This document shows positions 46,730 through 61,700 of a DNA stretch of 64,000 nt, piece by piece. The position numbers and the translations under genes were made by a program. This stretch comes from Puffinus mauretanicus. Taxonomy: Eukaryota; Chordata; Aves; Procellariiformes; Procellariidae. A model generated the notes under the pieces. The model saw only the letters and a list, made by a program, of their open reading frames with translations, had not been told where the DNA came from and searched no databases. Location: positions 62,001-126,000 of the forward strand of contig JAJKFH010000154.1 of NCBI GenBank assembly GCA_023333565.1, written 5' to 3'. How positions within the stretch are numbered: position 1 is the first letter of the stretch; the number at the start of each line of letters is the position of its first letter.

Positions 46730-49700
46730 TTACTTCACTTCCAGGATGGAGGGATTCGTCTCCATGATGGCCACGATGATCCTGTCGATATAATCCTGCA
46801 GGCGGAAATTGATCTCCTCTTGCTTCTGAATTGCTTCCATGAGCTGCAAGGGAGGGAGAAAGGGAGTGAGCGGTCACCGCCTGCCGCTGCCCAGGGACAG
46901 GAGCGGGGCTTCTCGTGGCTCTGTGCGCCCACGGAGGTTTCCCCCCTTCTTCATTCTGGCTTGGGCTGTTCCTGGCCACCTACAAGTGTTTCGTGGCCTG
47001 ACTGCCAGGGACCAGGCGGCTCGCCAATGACTCCTGCAGGCTCTGAAACACCCAGCTGAACTCCCTGCTCCTGCCCACTGGGATGTCCTTACCCCCGATG
47101 GGTTTCTCCTGACAGATGCTCCTGCATCCCCAGATCTCCAAACCATGCCGTGGGTGCTCGGCCACAGAAGCCAGAGCCCCAGGAGGGGAGCGCAGGCACG
47201 GCAGGCTGAGCCTGGCGCCCAGACGCCCAACTGCTAGAGGAATACGCGTTGGTATCCCCGGGGCTCCCCCCGCCTTCCTCCCTCCTTGAGCAGGCTCTGG
47301 CCCAAGATGAGGAGATGCCCTCAGCTGCTGGCCCTGCTCACTCCTGTCCTTCCTCAACTTCTCAGCCAGATGGGACCTTGGAGAAAGCAGGGAGCATCGC
47401 ATCTCCCTTTGGCCCCCCAAACACGTGGGTTTTCCCTTTACACTTCTCAGGGTCTGAAAGATGTAATTCTGACACTTGCGTGGGCTCGCACACCAGTATC
47501 TGGGGTACAGCCATGGAGTAGGGAGAGCACGTGCCAGAGAAGCCAAGATCATTAAGATGTGTTTTAAGACTGCTACAGACAGACAGACACACCCTGTGCT
47601 CGCTGGTCTGTCCGAGGAAGAGGAAGGCAGTCACAGGGCAGGCAAAGTGGAACTGCCAGTATCAGCAAATTGGAAGGGAGCAGCTTCCCCTATTCCCAGG
47701 AAGGAGAGCTGGCGGGCAGGGGAAGTCCTGCAAGCTCTTCAAATAGTTGTGTGGGTATTTCTTTGCTCACGACAGCTTTCAAGGGCATTTTGGGAGCGAG
47801 CCGTACCACAGACAGGGCCGCAGCAGCTCCTCCCAGGCCCGCAGTTGGCTGCGAGGAGAGGAGATGCCCCAGCCACCCCGGGAAAATGCGGTTTGAGGGA
47901 AGCAGTACCCCGTGGCACGTACCTCGTCTCTGGAGACCGAGCTGATCTCCGCTGCCAGGGATTCAGAGAAGGAGGCTGAGAAGAGGTTCTTGGCTCCCTG
48001 GATGCTCAAGTTAATGATCTGCCCGTTCAGTTCATCGTTCTGCTCCTTCAGGTTCCTGTTATCCTGTTCACAACAGACAAACATCAGACGGTGCGGAAGC
48101 ACAGGGTGCCCCCAGAGCAGGGAAGGCAGGGGCTTTCATCCTAACCAGCAGCTCACACAGCGCTGGGAACAGCACTCCGTCTCCTGACTCCAATTTGACA
48201 GAGCCTGGAGAACCTCTGCAAACACACAATGTGCTGGAGAGACCCAGGGGACACAGCAGAGCGGCTCTGCTGTCCTTCAGAGGAAGGAGCCAACCTCTCC
48301 TGTCCCAGGACAGGAGAGCAAGAAAGCAGTGGGCTGTCAGATCCACGGTCGGCTCCTCGGGGCCGCCGCTGACCACTGCTCGGTGTCAGGGAATCGGCAT
48401 CCCCTTTTGCAGACCGAGCAGCCAAGACGCTTCCCTCCCCGCCCAGCCCCGCGTACCTGCTTGAGCTGCTTGATCTCCTGCTCCAGCTCCGTCTCCCGCG
48501 TCCTGCTGTTGTACTCCTGCAGCCCCATGCTGCTGCTCCTGCCTCTGCGCTGCTCCGCTTCCAGTTTGAAGAGTTGCAAGTGCTCGAGCTGCTTCCTGAG
48601 GTCCTCAATGAGCTGCAGCACAAGGGAAGGAGACAACTGAGTGCCGCTCCCCCCTGCAAGTCCGACAGCTCGCAGTGGTCGTGGCTGGTGTGACAGACGG
48701 GCTGTCCCCAAGCTGGGAGCGACCCCATCGGTTGCAGGATTAACAGACCCTTTCTGGGGGTGCACATGGCTTCCCCCTTCCTCCCCCACGCCTCTAACGA
48801 ACAGGAGATGGGGGGCTACTTAAATACACGAGCGCGGCCCTGGAAGGACTTTGTTGGAGCAGCAGAGATGCTGGCTCCGGGTCTGCAGCAGCAGGCAGAC
48901 CCCTCCCCGGCGATGGGGGCACCTGCCTGGGCAGCTCCCTCCTGCCACAGCGCTGTGATCCCCGTCTCACCCAAGTGCTCTTAGCATCGCCAAAACGACA
49001 ATAATTTCCACTTTGAGGCCCAAAACTCCTTTCCTTGAGCCTCCAGCTGGAATTACCAACCACACAGACCCCTGGAAGGGGCGGGGGGGGGGCTGCGTTT
49101 CTGCCCCCAAGCAGACGGGAGCTGGCAGCTCTCACCCAAGCAGCTTCGCAGCCCTCTCCTCCCGCCTGCTGGCTCCACGTGCCATCGTCACTGTGCTCCT
49201 GCCACCGCTCCTTCGATGCAGGGGAGGATCGGGCCCCGTGGGAACGGGCCAGGGTGGCACAGCCCCACTGGGTTTGCAGATGCAGACATGCTCGGCTGAA
49301 TTTTAACGCAGGCAAAAGTGACAGATGTGATTTACTTAAGCTGCTGTACTACCTTTCTCCGCCCAAGCAGGACGAACTGCTCCAGTTATACCTATTTTTG
49401 GAGAGGCTGCCAAGGCCAGCTTCCCCACGTGGCCCTAATTTGGGGGACTAGCAGGACAGGGCTGTGGCAGGCAGCCCCTACTCTACTTACCTCCTGCGTC
49501 GACTCCTTCTCCTTCTGAAACTGGTGCCTCTCCTGACTCAGCTTGTCCCCCATCTTCCTCTTTTTCTCCTGCTCCTCCGTGAGCTGCACAGTGAGGTCTT
49601 CGATCTCATCCAGCAGCTTCTGCTTCTCCTGTAACGACACGAAAAGCAATAGTCACAGGGTCTGTCTTCATTCGGCGCTGCCAGGGCTCTTCCCACTCGC

Positions 49701-52700
49701 TCAAGGACACGGCACACGCTGAGCGCTGCGGGGAAGGCTCTTCTCGCTGACGCATTCGGATGCTCTGCCTGCTGGGATTTTCGTTTGCTGTCTGAGGGCT
49801 TCAGAGCCCGAGTGCTTTGGCAGCAGCAAGAAGAGCCCCACACTAAAATAGCACCGCTAAGAGAGAGGTAATAAGAGATGACTCAAGAATAAATGCACAC
49901 AGGCAAATATCCGCACTTGTGCGGCTTTCTGGGCAGCGCGATGCTGGCGTGGGACGCGGCTTGGGCGGGACTGGGGCCAGCACGGCGGCTACAGGCCAAA
50001 AAGAGACGTTAAATCGTAAGGCTCCTTAGGTCTGAATTTCAGAAAAGCCACGAATCCAAGACCTTAAGCCACTCTAGGGATGCTCATTCTCGGTTTCAGA
50101 TATGAAAGAATTTCATTGAGGACTGACCCAAGAAGGAATACGACCAGTTGAAGCCAGGATGTAAAACACACAGCCCAGCTCTCCCGCCCTGTCCCCCCCC
50201 TATACTCAAAGCCCTGGCTGAACGTTTTGTCACTTGGCGATGGCAACAGCCCTGCGCAGGCCACTTCCCTGACCAGCAGCACCCTTCTGCCTATGACCAA
50301 TTCACCCCCTCCCCAGGCTCACAGCTTCCCACGAGGAAGGTTTTGGCTTTCAGAAAGCCAAAAAGGCCACAAGACCCCAGCCAACGCTGGTGCTGGATGG
50401 CCCACGCCACGAAGAGGTGCGGAGCAGCTCCGAGGGGGAGCTCCAGCTGCTGGCTCTGGGGTGTCCTGCCCGCGGAGCAGAGCACCAGAAGCACCACACC
50501 AGCAGGAAACACAACGCTGACGACGAAATCCTGATTTTGGACACTGGACAAGAAGCAGTTCATCAGCAGGGCTTCTCTCCTCGGCAGGGAGAGGCAGGAA
50601 TTGCACCTCTCACTCCTCATTAATCCCATGAACTGTGGAGAAAAGCAGCACTGCTCCGCAGAGAGATTAAGGATTAAAACCAACTTTGCGTGGCTGAAAC
50701 ACACCTAGGCAGGAAATTTATCCTCAGACCCACAGGGGTTTTCCTACCCCCCGCCTCAATGCACCGTGCTTACCAGGTCTCGGCAGACGAAGACCACTTC
50801 GTCGTGGCCACGTCAGGTAGAGATGGAGCCGCAGCCCTCTCCCGCAGGCTCAAAGACTGCGAGTGGATGAAATGCTTGAGGGCCTTCGGCTGGGCAGAGA
50901 GGTTTGATTTCACTTAAATTTTAATCTTACATCTGCCACAAGCTTGAACAGAAACAAAACGCAGCCTTTGTACCAGATGTTACATCTGTAACCCACATTC
51001 TCTCCAAAAAAGGAAGATCTTGTCCATCCCGCGGAGACTGCGGCGCCTCGGCAAGCCTCCCACCCCGGCCCCGTCAGCAGCCGCACGCCCTTCAATCCCG
51101 AGCAGGGCGGGAGGATCTGGGAGATAACGTGGCGCTTTGAGGACTCAACTCGCAAATCCCAGCGAGGGCGTTATCTGCCCGGGCAGGACGCGGAGGTGAA
51201 GCATGCCTGCTCCTCTTCCTCCCTTGCAGCGGACTGTCCCGCTGCGGGCTGCAGCCGCAGGGATGGGGACAAGCTTCCACAAGAGGGCACGAGTCCCCTC
51301 CTAACCAGCCAGGACAGGGCTGCCACCGCTGCCCGCAGGCTGCACCGTCACAGAGAGGTTTATTAGGGGTTTGTTAATCCCAGCTTCCAAGCCAAACACT
51401 GGGAACCTGCACGGATAGCGGTATGGGATAGCTCTGGTCCGAGGCGAGGTCTGCAGGGACTGGAAGGCAGAAACAGCTGATTTGCTCGTTATATTAAACG
51501 GATCTCACGTAGGCCCTTCGTGTAAATGAGAATTTCAGCTCCAGCCTTGTGAGGCAGCAGGTGGGAACCCAGAAACACAGCTCCGGCTTGCGCACCCCAA
51601 GCACCCACGGTCCTCACCTCCTCCAGTCTTTCAATGTTAGCTTTTAAACACGGGACGCAGGATCTCAGCTCGCTGTTCTCATCATCCAGTTGCTGCAGCC
51701 TGCAACAGTGGAGAGATGCATAAGAAACTCACCCAAGCATCCCAAGTGTAGGAGACTTGGTTGAAACATCACTAGGAATATTAAACCAGGCAAGCCAGCA
51801 GGGATTTATCTTTTCAAAGCAAACCCTGAGGCTTCCACTATTTCTACTCCCAGGGGAAAAAGCAGGGCATCCACACGACTTCTGGCAAGTTCGCTGTCCA
51901 GCGCCATGCCCTTCTCAATCAGGTCCAAGGCTATTCTTTAGGCCAAGGGCTTCATCAGTCCACGGGCAAGCCGCAGCACTAGGCACCAAAAAGCAGACAC
52001 ATCGCCTGGGCAGAGTCAGAGCAGGGTTCAGAGAGGGCTTCAGCTTTGCATTCTCCAGGTAGTAACATCCATTTGTCATGGGAACTGTCCTACTACAAGC
52101 CCGGTAAAAAGCCCCACTGCCTTCACCTTTCATTTACTGGATGGGTTGAACAATAGCAAAACACATTCTGGAAAAGCAGCAAAAACCTGCCAAATAAATG
52201 AAACCTCTCCCACACCCCTTTTTCCTTTGGAAGCCACCAGGCGGCATGAAGCACCCTGTCCGGGACACTGCCTGTTGGACAACTCTTCCTTCCCAGATAT
52301 TTGCCTGTTTCCTCGAAGGTGGAAAACATCTGAGCATCAAACGGACTTCCGTGGGTCATTCATGGGAACGAGCACTAACAAACCCCCTCTTCATTCACAC
52401 GCTGTGGGGCAGGCGCACGGACAGAGAACGTGAGCTAAATTTAAACTGCATCAGGGAAATTCAAATAAAAACTCTGAGACCAGGTTCACGGAGGGGCTTG
52501 ATTTTGGAACGAAGGTAGGAGAAGTAACCAAAACTCAGGGTTTATAGTGACTTTAGTTACACCTTTAACCAAGTTAAACTCACTGTCTACCGCCCTTTGT
52601 CTCCCCAAAGGTTGCAGTTGCAAAGCAGCAGCCTGTACACGTATTCCAGCGTGCACATGTGGGTCCAGGAGACCTGCCAGCACCCAGCCCTGCCCCAGCC

Positions 52701-55700
52701 CCACCTGGCCTGCAGGTTCTCAATCTCAATGCTCTTCTCCCTCTCCATTTTGCTCAGCAGCTCTCTCTGCTTCTTGATCTCCTCCAGGAGTGTTTGGTCA
52801 GCTCTCAGCTCCTGCTCCTTCAGCTGTTCCTCGAGAGCGTTTGCTCTGCAGAGAGGAGAGAGAGAGGATTAACCGTTCCTGATGGCTCACCCCGGCACGC
52901 TGCCCTCCCAAGGGAGGGATCAGACTCTCTTCCCAGCCTTTCTCCCACTGCACGGGAGAGCTGGAAGAAGCAGACTTTAAAATAGAGCGAGGGAAAGTAC
53001 AGCAATTGCCATCTCAAGCAGCAGGCATATGAGGGCTACACTTCATCCCAGCAGATGCAGTGGGAAAGCAACATGGTCCATGAAACCCCCAAGGACGCTG
53101 CTGCTGACCAACACGACGGTCAAATAAAATAAGCCAGGTGGTACACGCTGGTATTGTCTCTGTCTAGTTTTTCAAGTCTCCAGGCTGCATCAAAACCCTT
53201 TTTAAGGGGGAGGCCAACAAGAGGGTGAGGTGAGGGTGAAAGCACAGTAATCGTTTTATAACCCGCAGCGTGTGGGTCACAGTCACAGCATCACCTAGAA
53301 CAAGCTACTTAATAGGAATCTCAAAATCATTTATGTTGGAAAGACCTTTAAGATTATCGAATCCAACCATAAATCCCAGGGTTGTGGTTTCACCTGTAGT
53401 GGCCATGGCAGAGAAATCCTCCTTCAGCCGTTCCTAGCATTTTGGGCTCCTTTACTCTGCCCTGAAGTAGCCTCGTTGCCCAGAGAAAAGACAACAGCCC
53501 CAATCCTCCTCCTTTTCACTCTCTCACGTCCCCAACAAAAAATACAGGATCTGCAGGTCAACCTTCTCCGTGTGCCAGCATAACAGCAATTTCCACGCGG
53601 TCCTGAGACCGTGATAGCGCAGGCAGTGGCCGCGTTTGCTCGGACAGGGCGGAGGGGTTTGCCAGCACGCCCACCCGTCCTCCGGAGCCGGCAGAGGCAG
53701 CTCCCACCCCGGCGCTGCAGGGAATCGCCCCAGCAGCGGTGCGAGAGCTGAGTTCGCTACTGTGCTGGAGTTTCTGCAATCGCTTTGCATAGGAAGGCTT
53801 TGGCCAAGTGAACCTATTCTTTAACCAGCAACGAGTACACTCGGGGCTTTACTTGATTAAAAGCCGACTGACGCTTCTGGGCCAAGCCACTAAAGTGAAA
53901 ACATTTCCCTCGCTGCAAAGTTTATCAGGGCTTAGAGAAACCTTTGTTTGAATCACGCCATTCCCTGACACGATTGTTACTTAACAGTCTTACAGCCCTA
54001 TAGATAAACTCCTGCCGGGTTTATCTGCTGAGGGTAAATACGCTGCTGGAAGAGAGAAGCCTGCCAGATTAGTAAAGACAGCGATTACATCAAACGGGAT
54101 CCAAAGGGCTACACCCCAGCCTGGATCCAAAAGCAACAGGATCAAGGCTGGCTGAGGGGAGGGTAGAGATGGGTAGTAGGGACCCTGCCGTACCTTCCCC
54201 CCAGACCTAATGGGTGAAATAAGGGCCAGAGAGTCCATACAGAGCCAGTATGAAGTATATATCCTTCCTGAATGGGAAGTTTTCCAAGAAGCATGACCCC
54301 CCTGCGGTCCTCTGAGCCAACCCCTGGAGCTGCAGAGCTCCACAGGGAGCTTTCAGGATGGACACGTGGGATGGGGAAGCACATAAAAAAAAAATCCAAA
54401 AAGCACTGTTGCAGTTACATGCATCTGAGCAGAAAGGAGATATTTGCCATTTGTCCCGGCTGAGCTGCAAGCCGTTTCCTGCGCTCCTGGGAATTTGCCG
54501 GAGACCCAGAAAAGCGTGTGCAGGATGCCGCATCCCTCGTGCGGCGAAGGCAGCCTGAACCCCGGCTGGATTTAACCACGGCTGCCCTCTGCCAGGGCAG
54601 GATCGGATCGTCCAGGGCAGAGCTGTGAAGCTTTCCTGCTATTTTCTGTCCGTCTCCCTCCTCTCCTGCTGCCTCCTTTCCCCACACGCTCCCCAGGAGC
54701 CTGCTGGAAAGGCTCGGGGTGCTGCAGTACACGGAGGGGGAAAAGGAAAAGCACCCCAGGCGATGCAAAGCTGCATTTTGGCCACGGCACAAGCCAGGCT
54801 CCCTTACCTGTGCACGAGCTGCAGGTTTTCCTGCTTGAGGCGGCTGTGCTGCTCGCCGTTAGCAGCCGTGTCCTTCTCCAGCTCCGTCACCCGCTTCTCC
54901 AGAAAGACCACCTGTGCATGGAGAGGGAGGATCAGCCGCCCGCCCTTAAACCCGGAGCAACTCCCACCTCCTTTACACCCTTGTTTCTCAGTTTTTGAAG
55001 TCTCCCGTGTACCAATACGGGGCCAAAGGCTTCACTCCTTCCTTTCTTCATACCCTTCATGACGACATCCTACACGGAGGTCTGGAGGGAAAGACCCCAG
55101 CTGCGTCACCAGAGCTCCGCGGCGTCCAAGTGCGGCCCTCAGGCTGGGGAGAGCCCCCCCCCGCCCCAAAACAGGACCGAAAGACCCTGGGTTCACAGCT
55201 CTGTGTAAATAAAGTCAGGTAGGAGGAAACAACGCCAACTGGTGGGAAAGGACCAGAGATGAGTATTTTCTCCCTGTACCTTATTTCAGCTGTATTTGCA
55301 TTTTCATTCACTTTCCCTAAATAATGCAGAGCTTTGAAGAGCAAAGGGGGCCGGGAGCGCCCCTCTGCTTCCCACCCAAGCAGGAGGGTGGGGAACCGCT
55401 GAAGGACAGAATTCGCGGTCCCAAAAATCCCATTTATACCCATACAAGAACAATCATGAAAGAGAGGCAATTAGGAGCGTGTCTGCAAACCCCGAGCCAT
55501 CGCTCTGGGGAGAAAGGCAAGCGACATGCAAGTGTATTAAAAAAAGACACACGCAGAGACACAGGGCCTTTCCCAGAAGCGCGTACACAGTTTCCCAAGC
55601 CAGATGCCTTCAGGAATGTCAGTGTTTTATTCAACTTCCAGACTTGGAAAAATGTTGATTTTTTGAAAAATTTTTTTAAAGGTCTTCTATGCATTACAGT

Positions 55701-58700
55701 TACAGCAGAGCGCAGCCACACACATATGTGTTTCTCTTTTACACTCTGCTCCTTGCAGCTATTTGTGATTCCAGAATTAAAAAGCCATTTACCAGGAGTT
55801 TCAGGACTGCAGCAAATGCTTACACAAGCCACAACTCACCTATCTTTACCTTTCCTGCTTTCCCTTAGCTACTTTTTAGCTAGGGGGGAATCAAACAAAA
55901 GCTTTCTTGTGCTCCTGCCCCGCTACCATCTTGCCCTACAATCCTTTTCTCGTAACACCCCAGTAAAACCCAAAATCAGCTTTACATCTTCACGGCACGA
56001 GCAGCAGCGGCAAGGGCGTGCCGAGGAAAGGAAGTCCTTGTTTCGCATCAGGCAACTTTGCTCATCTCAGAAAAGCAGAATTTAAGAACATCTTATTACG
56101 TGAAGCAGAAGTGAAAATACAGCCTGCAAACAGCCACCCCCTCCTCCCGGCGGGAAGCCACCCTCACGGGGAGAGCACCTCCACCCCGGGGAGAAGGCAC
56201 CAGTGCCACCTCCTGACTCAACGCAGGACCTCAGCAATTCGACTCGGAGCGCTCTCATTCTCCATCCCCTCGATTCGGAGGGGCTTCGTACGTCCCACCT
56301 GCACTCATCTACCCAGTGCCGGCTGCGCAGCAAGAGGAGCTGCAGCCTAACTCCTGCCTGGGGATCTCATAGAGTCATTAAGGTTGGAAAAGACCTCTAA
56401 GATCATCCAGTCCAACCGTCAACCCAACACCCCCATGCCCACTACACCATGTCCCTAAGCGCCTCATCTACACAGCTTTTAAATACCCCCAGGGACGGTG
56501 ACTCCACCACTTCCCTGGGCAGCCTGGTCCAAGGCCTGACCACGCTTTCAGTAAAGAAATTTCTCCTAATGTCCAATCTAAACCTCCCTTGGCGCAACTT
56601 GAGGCCATTCCCTCTCGTCCTATCGCTGTTACTTGGGAGAAGAGACCAACCCCCACCTCACTACAACCTCCTTTCAGGTAGTTGTAGAGCGCGATGAGGT
56701 CTCCCCTCAGCGTCCTCTTCTCCAGGCTGAACAACCCCAGTTCCCTCAGCCGCTCCCCATCAGACTTGTGCTCCAGGCCCTTCACCAGCTTCGTTGCCCT
56801 CCTCTGGACATGCTCCAGCACCTCCATGTCCTTCTTGTGGTGAGGGGCCCAAAGCTGAACACAGAGCATTACAAGTCACTACACGCTCCGGGATAGCATA
56901 GACAGCACTGCCCTTACCTTGTCCGTGATGTCCTCTTCTGTACACTCCAGCGTATCCCGGTAAGACCCCTCCATCACCCCCACGGACAGCGCGCTCGTCT
57001 GATGCAACTGTCTATAACAGAGACAAACCACCCCAACCCACAGCGACATGAACATCAGAGCCAACATCGCGGGCCACGGCAATTTCAGATGACAACCGCT
57101 CCAGCAGGATACGGTCCCCTCTCTCCCCTCCTCAGCTGCCACCTCCTTCTCCAAGGGGATTTAATAGCACTGCTCCTTCTGGGAGCAAAGGACGGCGTGG
57201 GCCAGGTCCTTCTCACCGCCAGAAGTCCAACGGGCAATGAAGCTCACCGCCTCGGTGTGCCCAGATAAGAGGGCCGAGCGGGTGGCTGCTTACCGGCTGC
57301 ACGAACGCACCCTGCGAGGGAAGCGCAGACGTGGACGCGTGCTGCTAGGACTTCACACCATGACCACTTGTTCTTGCTCTTTGGAATGGGAGGAGATAAG
57401 AGCCCACTCTTTTCACTTTCTTTCTTTACCAACATACCAAGGCCGTGTATTATCCAGCAAAGGACAGAGTACTCCGCTCTAGCCACTGATAAAGGTAAGA
57501 AGTGGGGGGCAGCGGGTGTAAGGGAAGGGAGAAAAAACCCTGAACCTGTTGTGAAACGCCCCAGCCCACCTCCCCGCACCGGCCACCACAGCCGAGAGCG
57601 AGCTAATCATTAGCAAGGCCTTGCGACACTTTGCGGCCGTCGAAAGGACACCCCGCGGAGGGGCCGATCTGCGTTTAATCCTCCTGATATCGCTGCAGAT
57701 CAGCTCCATCGTCTCGTGGCACGAGAAACCGCTGTTGCCACGGGGAGGGGTGATTGTATTGCAGCTCTGTCAACCCCGGGCAGATGCTGCCTGGAGAAAA
57801 CCACTCTGCTCTCCCACAGCAACACAAGGGATGAGCAGCCTGGTCTACCTTTGAAGCCAGCACTGCTTTGAGCAGGAGGTAAATGAGAAAACCACAGAGG
57901 TCTTTTTGAACCTCAATTTTCCAAGGAATTTGTAACGTGGGCTCTCAAATTTACCCTGCTACGCAATATGCTCATGCAAATATTCATGAAGCGTAACTGG
58001 CATTTACCGAAGAGCCCACAGCTGAGCACCAGCCTTATTTTGCATCCTCACCCCGAGTGTATATTTAGATCCTGAAGTCTCGGGCACATTTGTCATTTAA
58101 ATCATGCCAAGCACAACGGGGCCTGAGCAGCTGAGATTTCTTGGCACAAGCAGAACCTGGATAACAAGAGTCAGGAAAGAGCCCTTACCAAAATAAAATC
58201 CGTTTCCTAAAAGCCAATGTTTTGGTATTATTCAGTAATTACAGTATCTGCAACAAAGGCCTTGCTTTGGGCTGATCTTAAGGATCTGGCTCCACTCTGC
58301 AGCAAAACCCTGTTACCTCTGTCGTGATCACAAACTAGACTTGACTGCTCTTGAATTAACCAATATTTACCTAATTTACCCGGGACAAGTCCCAGCCTCA
58401 GAAAAGCATCTTACAAACGCAAAGGGCCAGGAGGGCTCAATCCCCCATAGACAGGGCATCTCCATTCCCAGAAGCGTAACTCAAATTCTCCCCAAATTTG
58501 CTCTGCCAGACACGGGACAAAAACTAGACCCAAAACAGGAAACCTGGGGACAGGCTGCTCCCTTCAACCTTCTTTCCTGCCAGTGTTTTTAACAAAGATC
58601 TAGAAAGTGAGATAAACGGAACTAGGAAATGTAATATCAAGGACCCGCTTCCTCGCCAGGAGGGGAGATGGTGCCAGGGGAGAGTTGTTGACCGCGGGAC

Positions 58701-61700
58701 AAATGGAGAAGGGAAAGGTGCGAGGGCGCAGCGGGGAGGGAGGCGTACAGAAGCTGCTCGGGTGAGCGCGGGGAGCAGATCGAGTGCCAGAGCATCACCC
58801 AAATCGAGCTGCCTATTCCCTGCCCTGCTCGGGAACGAGCAAAGAGAAAGCCAAGGACTGCGGAGGGCAATCTCCCTCCCAAGAGGGAGGCAGGACAGCT
58901 AAGGTAAGCCTTAGTATATTCTTAAAGGCACGATGAGACGGGAACAGGAGGGATGGCGAAGCTGGGACAGGAAAGGTGAACATGGAGAGGGGATGGACCC
59001 TCTGCCCCAGCGACTCAGAGCAAACTCTGCAGCTTCTCCTGTGCAGGCAGGGATAAAAATGCCCACAAAGAAAGGGTGACGGGCACCACGTGAGACGGTC
59101 CCGCAGGACAGAAGCAGCACGGCGTTAAACCCCAGGGTGGGGTTACCTGCAGTCTCCCCCCGGGAGCTCCCCAGAGCCCCTGCCCGAGCCGGAGGGCTGC
59201 TCCAGCAAAGCCAAGGGCCAAGGATTACACTGAGCAAAGTGAAACAGAGCCAAGAGAGTTGTCTAAGACTGCTAGCTTTTTTGGGGTGCTAAAGAAATCC
59301 CTCCGAGCGGGTGTACTGACTGGTCTGGTCTTCTAGAGACCCACCACGGTGACACTGGGGAGAGGACAGCCCAGTCAAGCAACCCAGAAGGACATGGCTC
59401 CTGGAGACTCCTTCCCCGCTCCACGTGCCCCCTGCCAGGGCACTGGCAGGGTGGAGGGGGGAAGCACCCCTACTTTTGTCCTGGAAAAACATCAGGTTGA
59501 CACCAACCCCCAGCTGCATGCACGAGTGAGAAATCCCCATTTCAGAAAAACGGCTGTTACAAACTATATCAGAATTAAACCCGCTTTTCCCCAGCGCAAC
59601 ACATCCAGAAGTACAACACCGCAAATTTATTTTGACAGCCTTCCTTCCGCGGGCCCGGCAGCTCGTACGGGCACCCCTCTCACCAAGCAGTAATACGAGT
59701 ATGAGCTTACCTTGCCACCTTCTTGCTTGAGAGTCTTTTATTCGGACTGCAAAATGAAGAAAAAAAACAGGAAAGAGTTAGGAAAGCTGACAGGGGAGAG
59801 CGAGGGAAGCAGGAAACTGCGAGCACTCCGGGGCACATCCTCCGCTATGGCAGGGGAGCACCCACGCGGCATGCACCACCCGCACAGCCCGGCCACCCCC
59901 GGTCAAAGGCAAGGCGAGGGAACCGCTCACGTATTTAACAACCCGTCAATAACGAACCAAATAGAATAACGCTGCAGAAAACCTCACCGCCTCCAGCAAC
60001 GGTATCCTCTCACCCGCCGATCCCTGTTCCTGAAAGCTGATCCCCAAGGAAAGCGCTAATAATAGCAGCGAGTTTGGTGGGCTTCAGCCCGGCGCCGACG
60101 GCAGACCGAGCTACGTCTCCTGCACCCCGCAGCACCCCAGCCGCCCCCCCCGGGAGCTCCCTGCCCGGCGCCTGGGGGACAGGGCGCACCTCCCGCCTGC
60201 AAAGGGGCACCTCCATCCTTCTGCATGCTGGTTTGCACTTCTCACAAAGGTTATTCTCACTATTTGGCTCTGGATGACGGGAGAATTGCTGCCTACGTGT
60301 GGCTCAGAGATTTTAGGAGCTGTTGATGATGTCTCTTTCTGGATTTTAAGCACGGGCACTGTTGTAATCACTGGGGACTGGTAGGAGCTCTCCTTTGCAC
60401 AGATTACTGACGGAGATCACACACCCCAGCTCCGCATATGCCCGAGCCAGCTGCCACCATACCACAGCGGTCAGGGTCGAGCTAGTGCTCAGCGTGACCC
60501 ACGGTACGAACAGCCAAGGTCTGCGTTACCCTGCCCCGGGGACGGGGCTGCGGGCTCTCCCCGCGGAGGGAAAAAAAAAAAGCCTTTTTCAGAAACAGCT
60601 ACTTGCTAATATGCTCCTTCCAGTCCTTCGGTCGCGATCGATGCAGCTGCACGCTCGTGAAGCAAGCGGGGCTTGGATCGCACTCCTCATCTTCCACCCA
60701 AACACACACTGTTGTCAAACAGATGCCACTGGGACACATCACTGATACAAATCGTCACTGACGATGACAGCAAACACAGCTCTAGCCTGAGCGGAGAAGC
60801 AGCAATTGCATTCCCTGGTGCTTAGCTCAGTTTAAAGGAAAAAAAAAAAAAAACAAAAACCAAACAACTGGGAATCCATTCCTGCCTCGAGCTGCAACAA
60901 TTACATTAGATCTTAGGAGGAGGAATTAAAAATAGCTCAGGACAATTTTCTTTTAAAAAAAAAAACCCGAACACTGACTGACCAGGGGTTGTTGTCAGGC
61001 TCACCAGCCCTCGTGTCAAAAGTGCATCCTCAAACCCCAGATTTCCCAGGAGTGCAAGAGCCGCTGCTGGCCGGGCTTCAAGGACGCTCGGCACCCGCCC
61101 GAGGGGGGAGGTCAGGCCCTCGTGTTCGCCGCCCATCGTAACGAGGCACGTACGGCCCCAGCACCGGAGGGAGAAAAAATATTTTTCTCTGCGAACAGCT
61201 TATCGGAAAGCAGGGCCGGCACCTGCGGGTGTCTCTGGAGGGGATGAGACACCACCGCTGCTTCAAGGGCACTAAAACAAAACGGCCTTTTACAGAACTG
61301 GTTCATCCCAAGCTCCCGGCGGATTTCTTCCCTGCCTTCCCGTACCACGGGCTCGGGTAACAGTGCCCCGATGCCGGGACCAGGCTCCCCACCTTATTCC
61401 AAGTGTAAAACTCTGCAAATACACCCACAGCCTTTAAGAGTGAGGCTGTTACACGGCGGCTTGGGCTTCACCCCAGCTCTAGCATCCTCTGGAGCAGATG
61501 TCTTCAGGCTTCGCCTGCCAGGCATGGTGCGAGGCTGCCTGGCCCAGATTTTCCTCCAGTTTCTGCTGCGCTCTTCGCCTACTTGTCCCCTGCACTGAGG
61601 GCTTCACGTTGCTGGTGATGCTGGGAGCAAACAGGTCCTGCCGTGTCCCACGTGCTGCGCGGGGACACCTCTCGCGTCCTCACGCAGAAAGGGTGGGCGA

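Noticed and set aside
56468..56869. 133-codon minus-strand frame as a host gene
   Set aside because: It is the C-terminal remnant of the CR1 ORF2.
57974..57981. ATGCAAAT octamer motif
   Set aside because: Isolated 8-mer in an intron, expected by chance.
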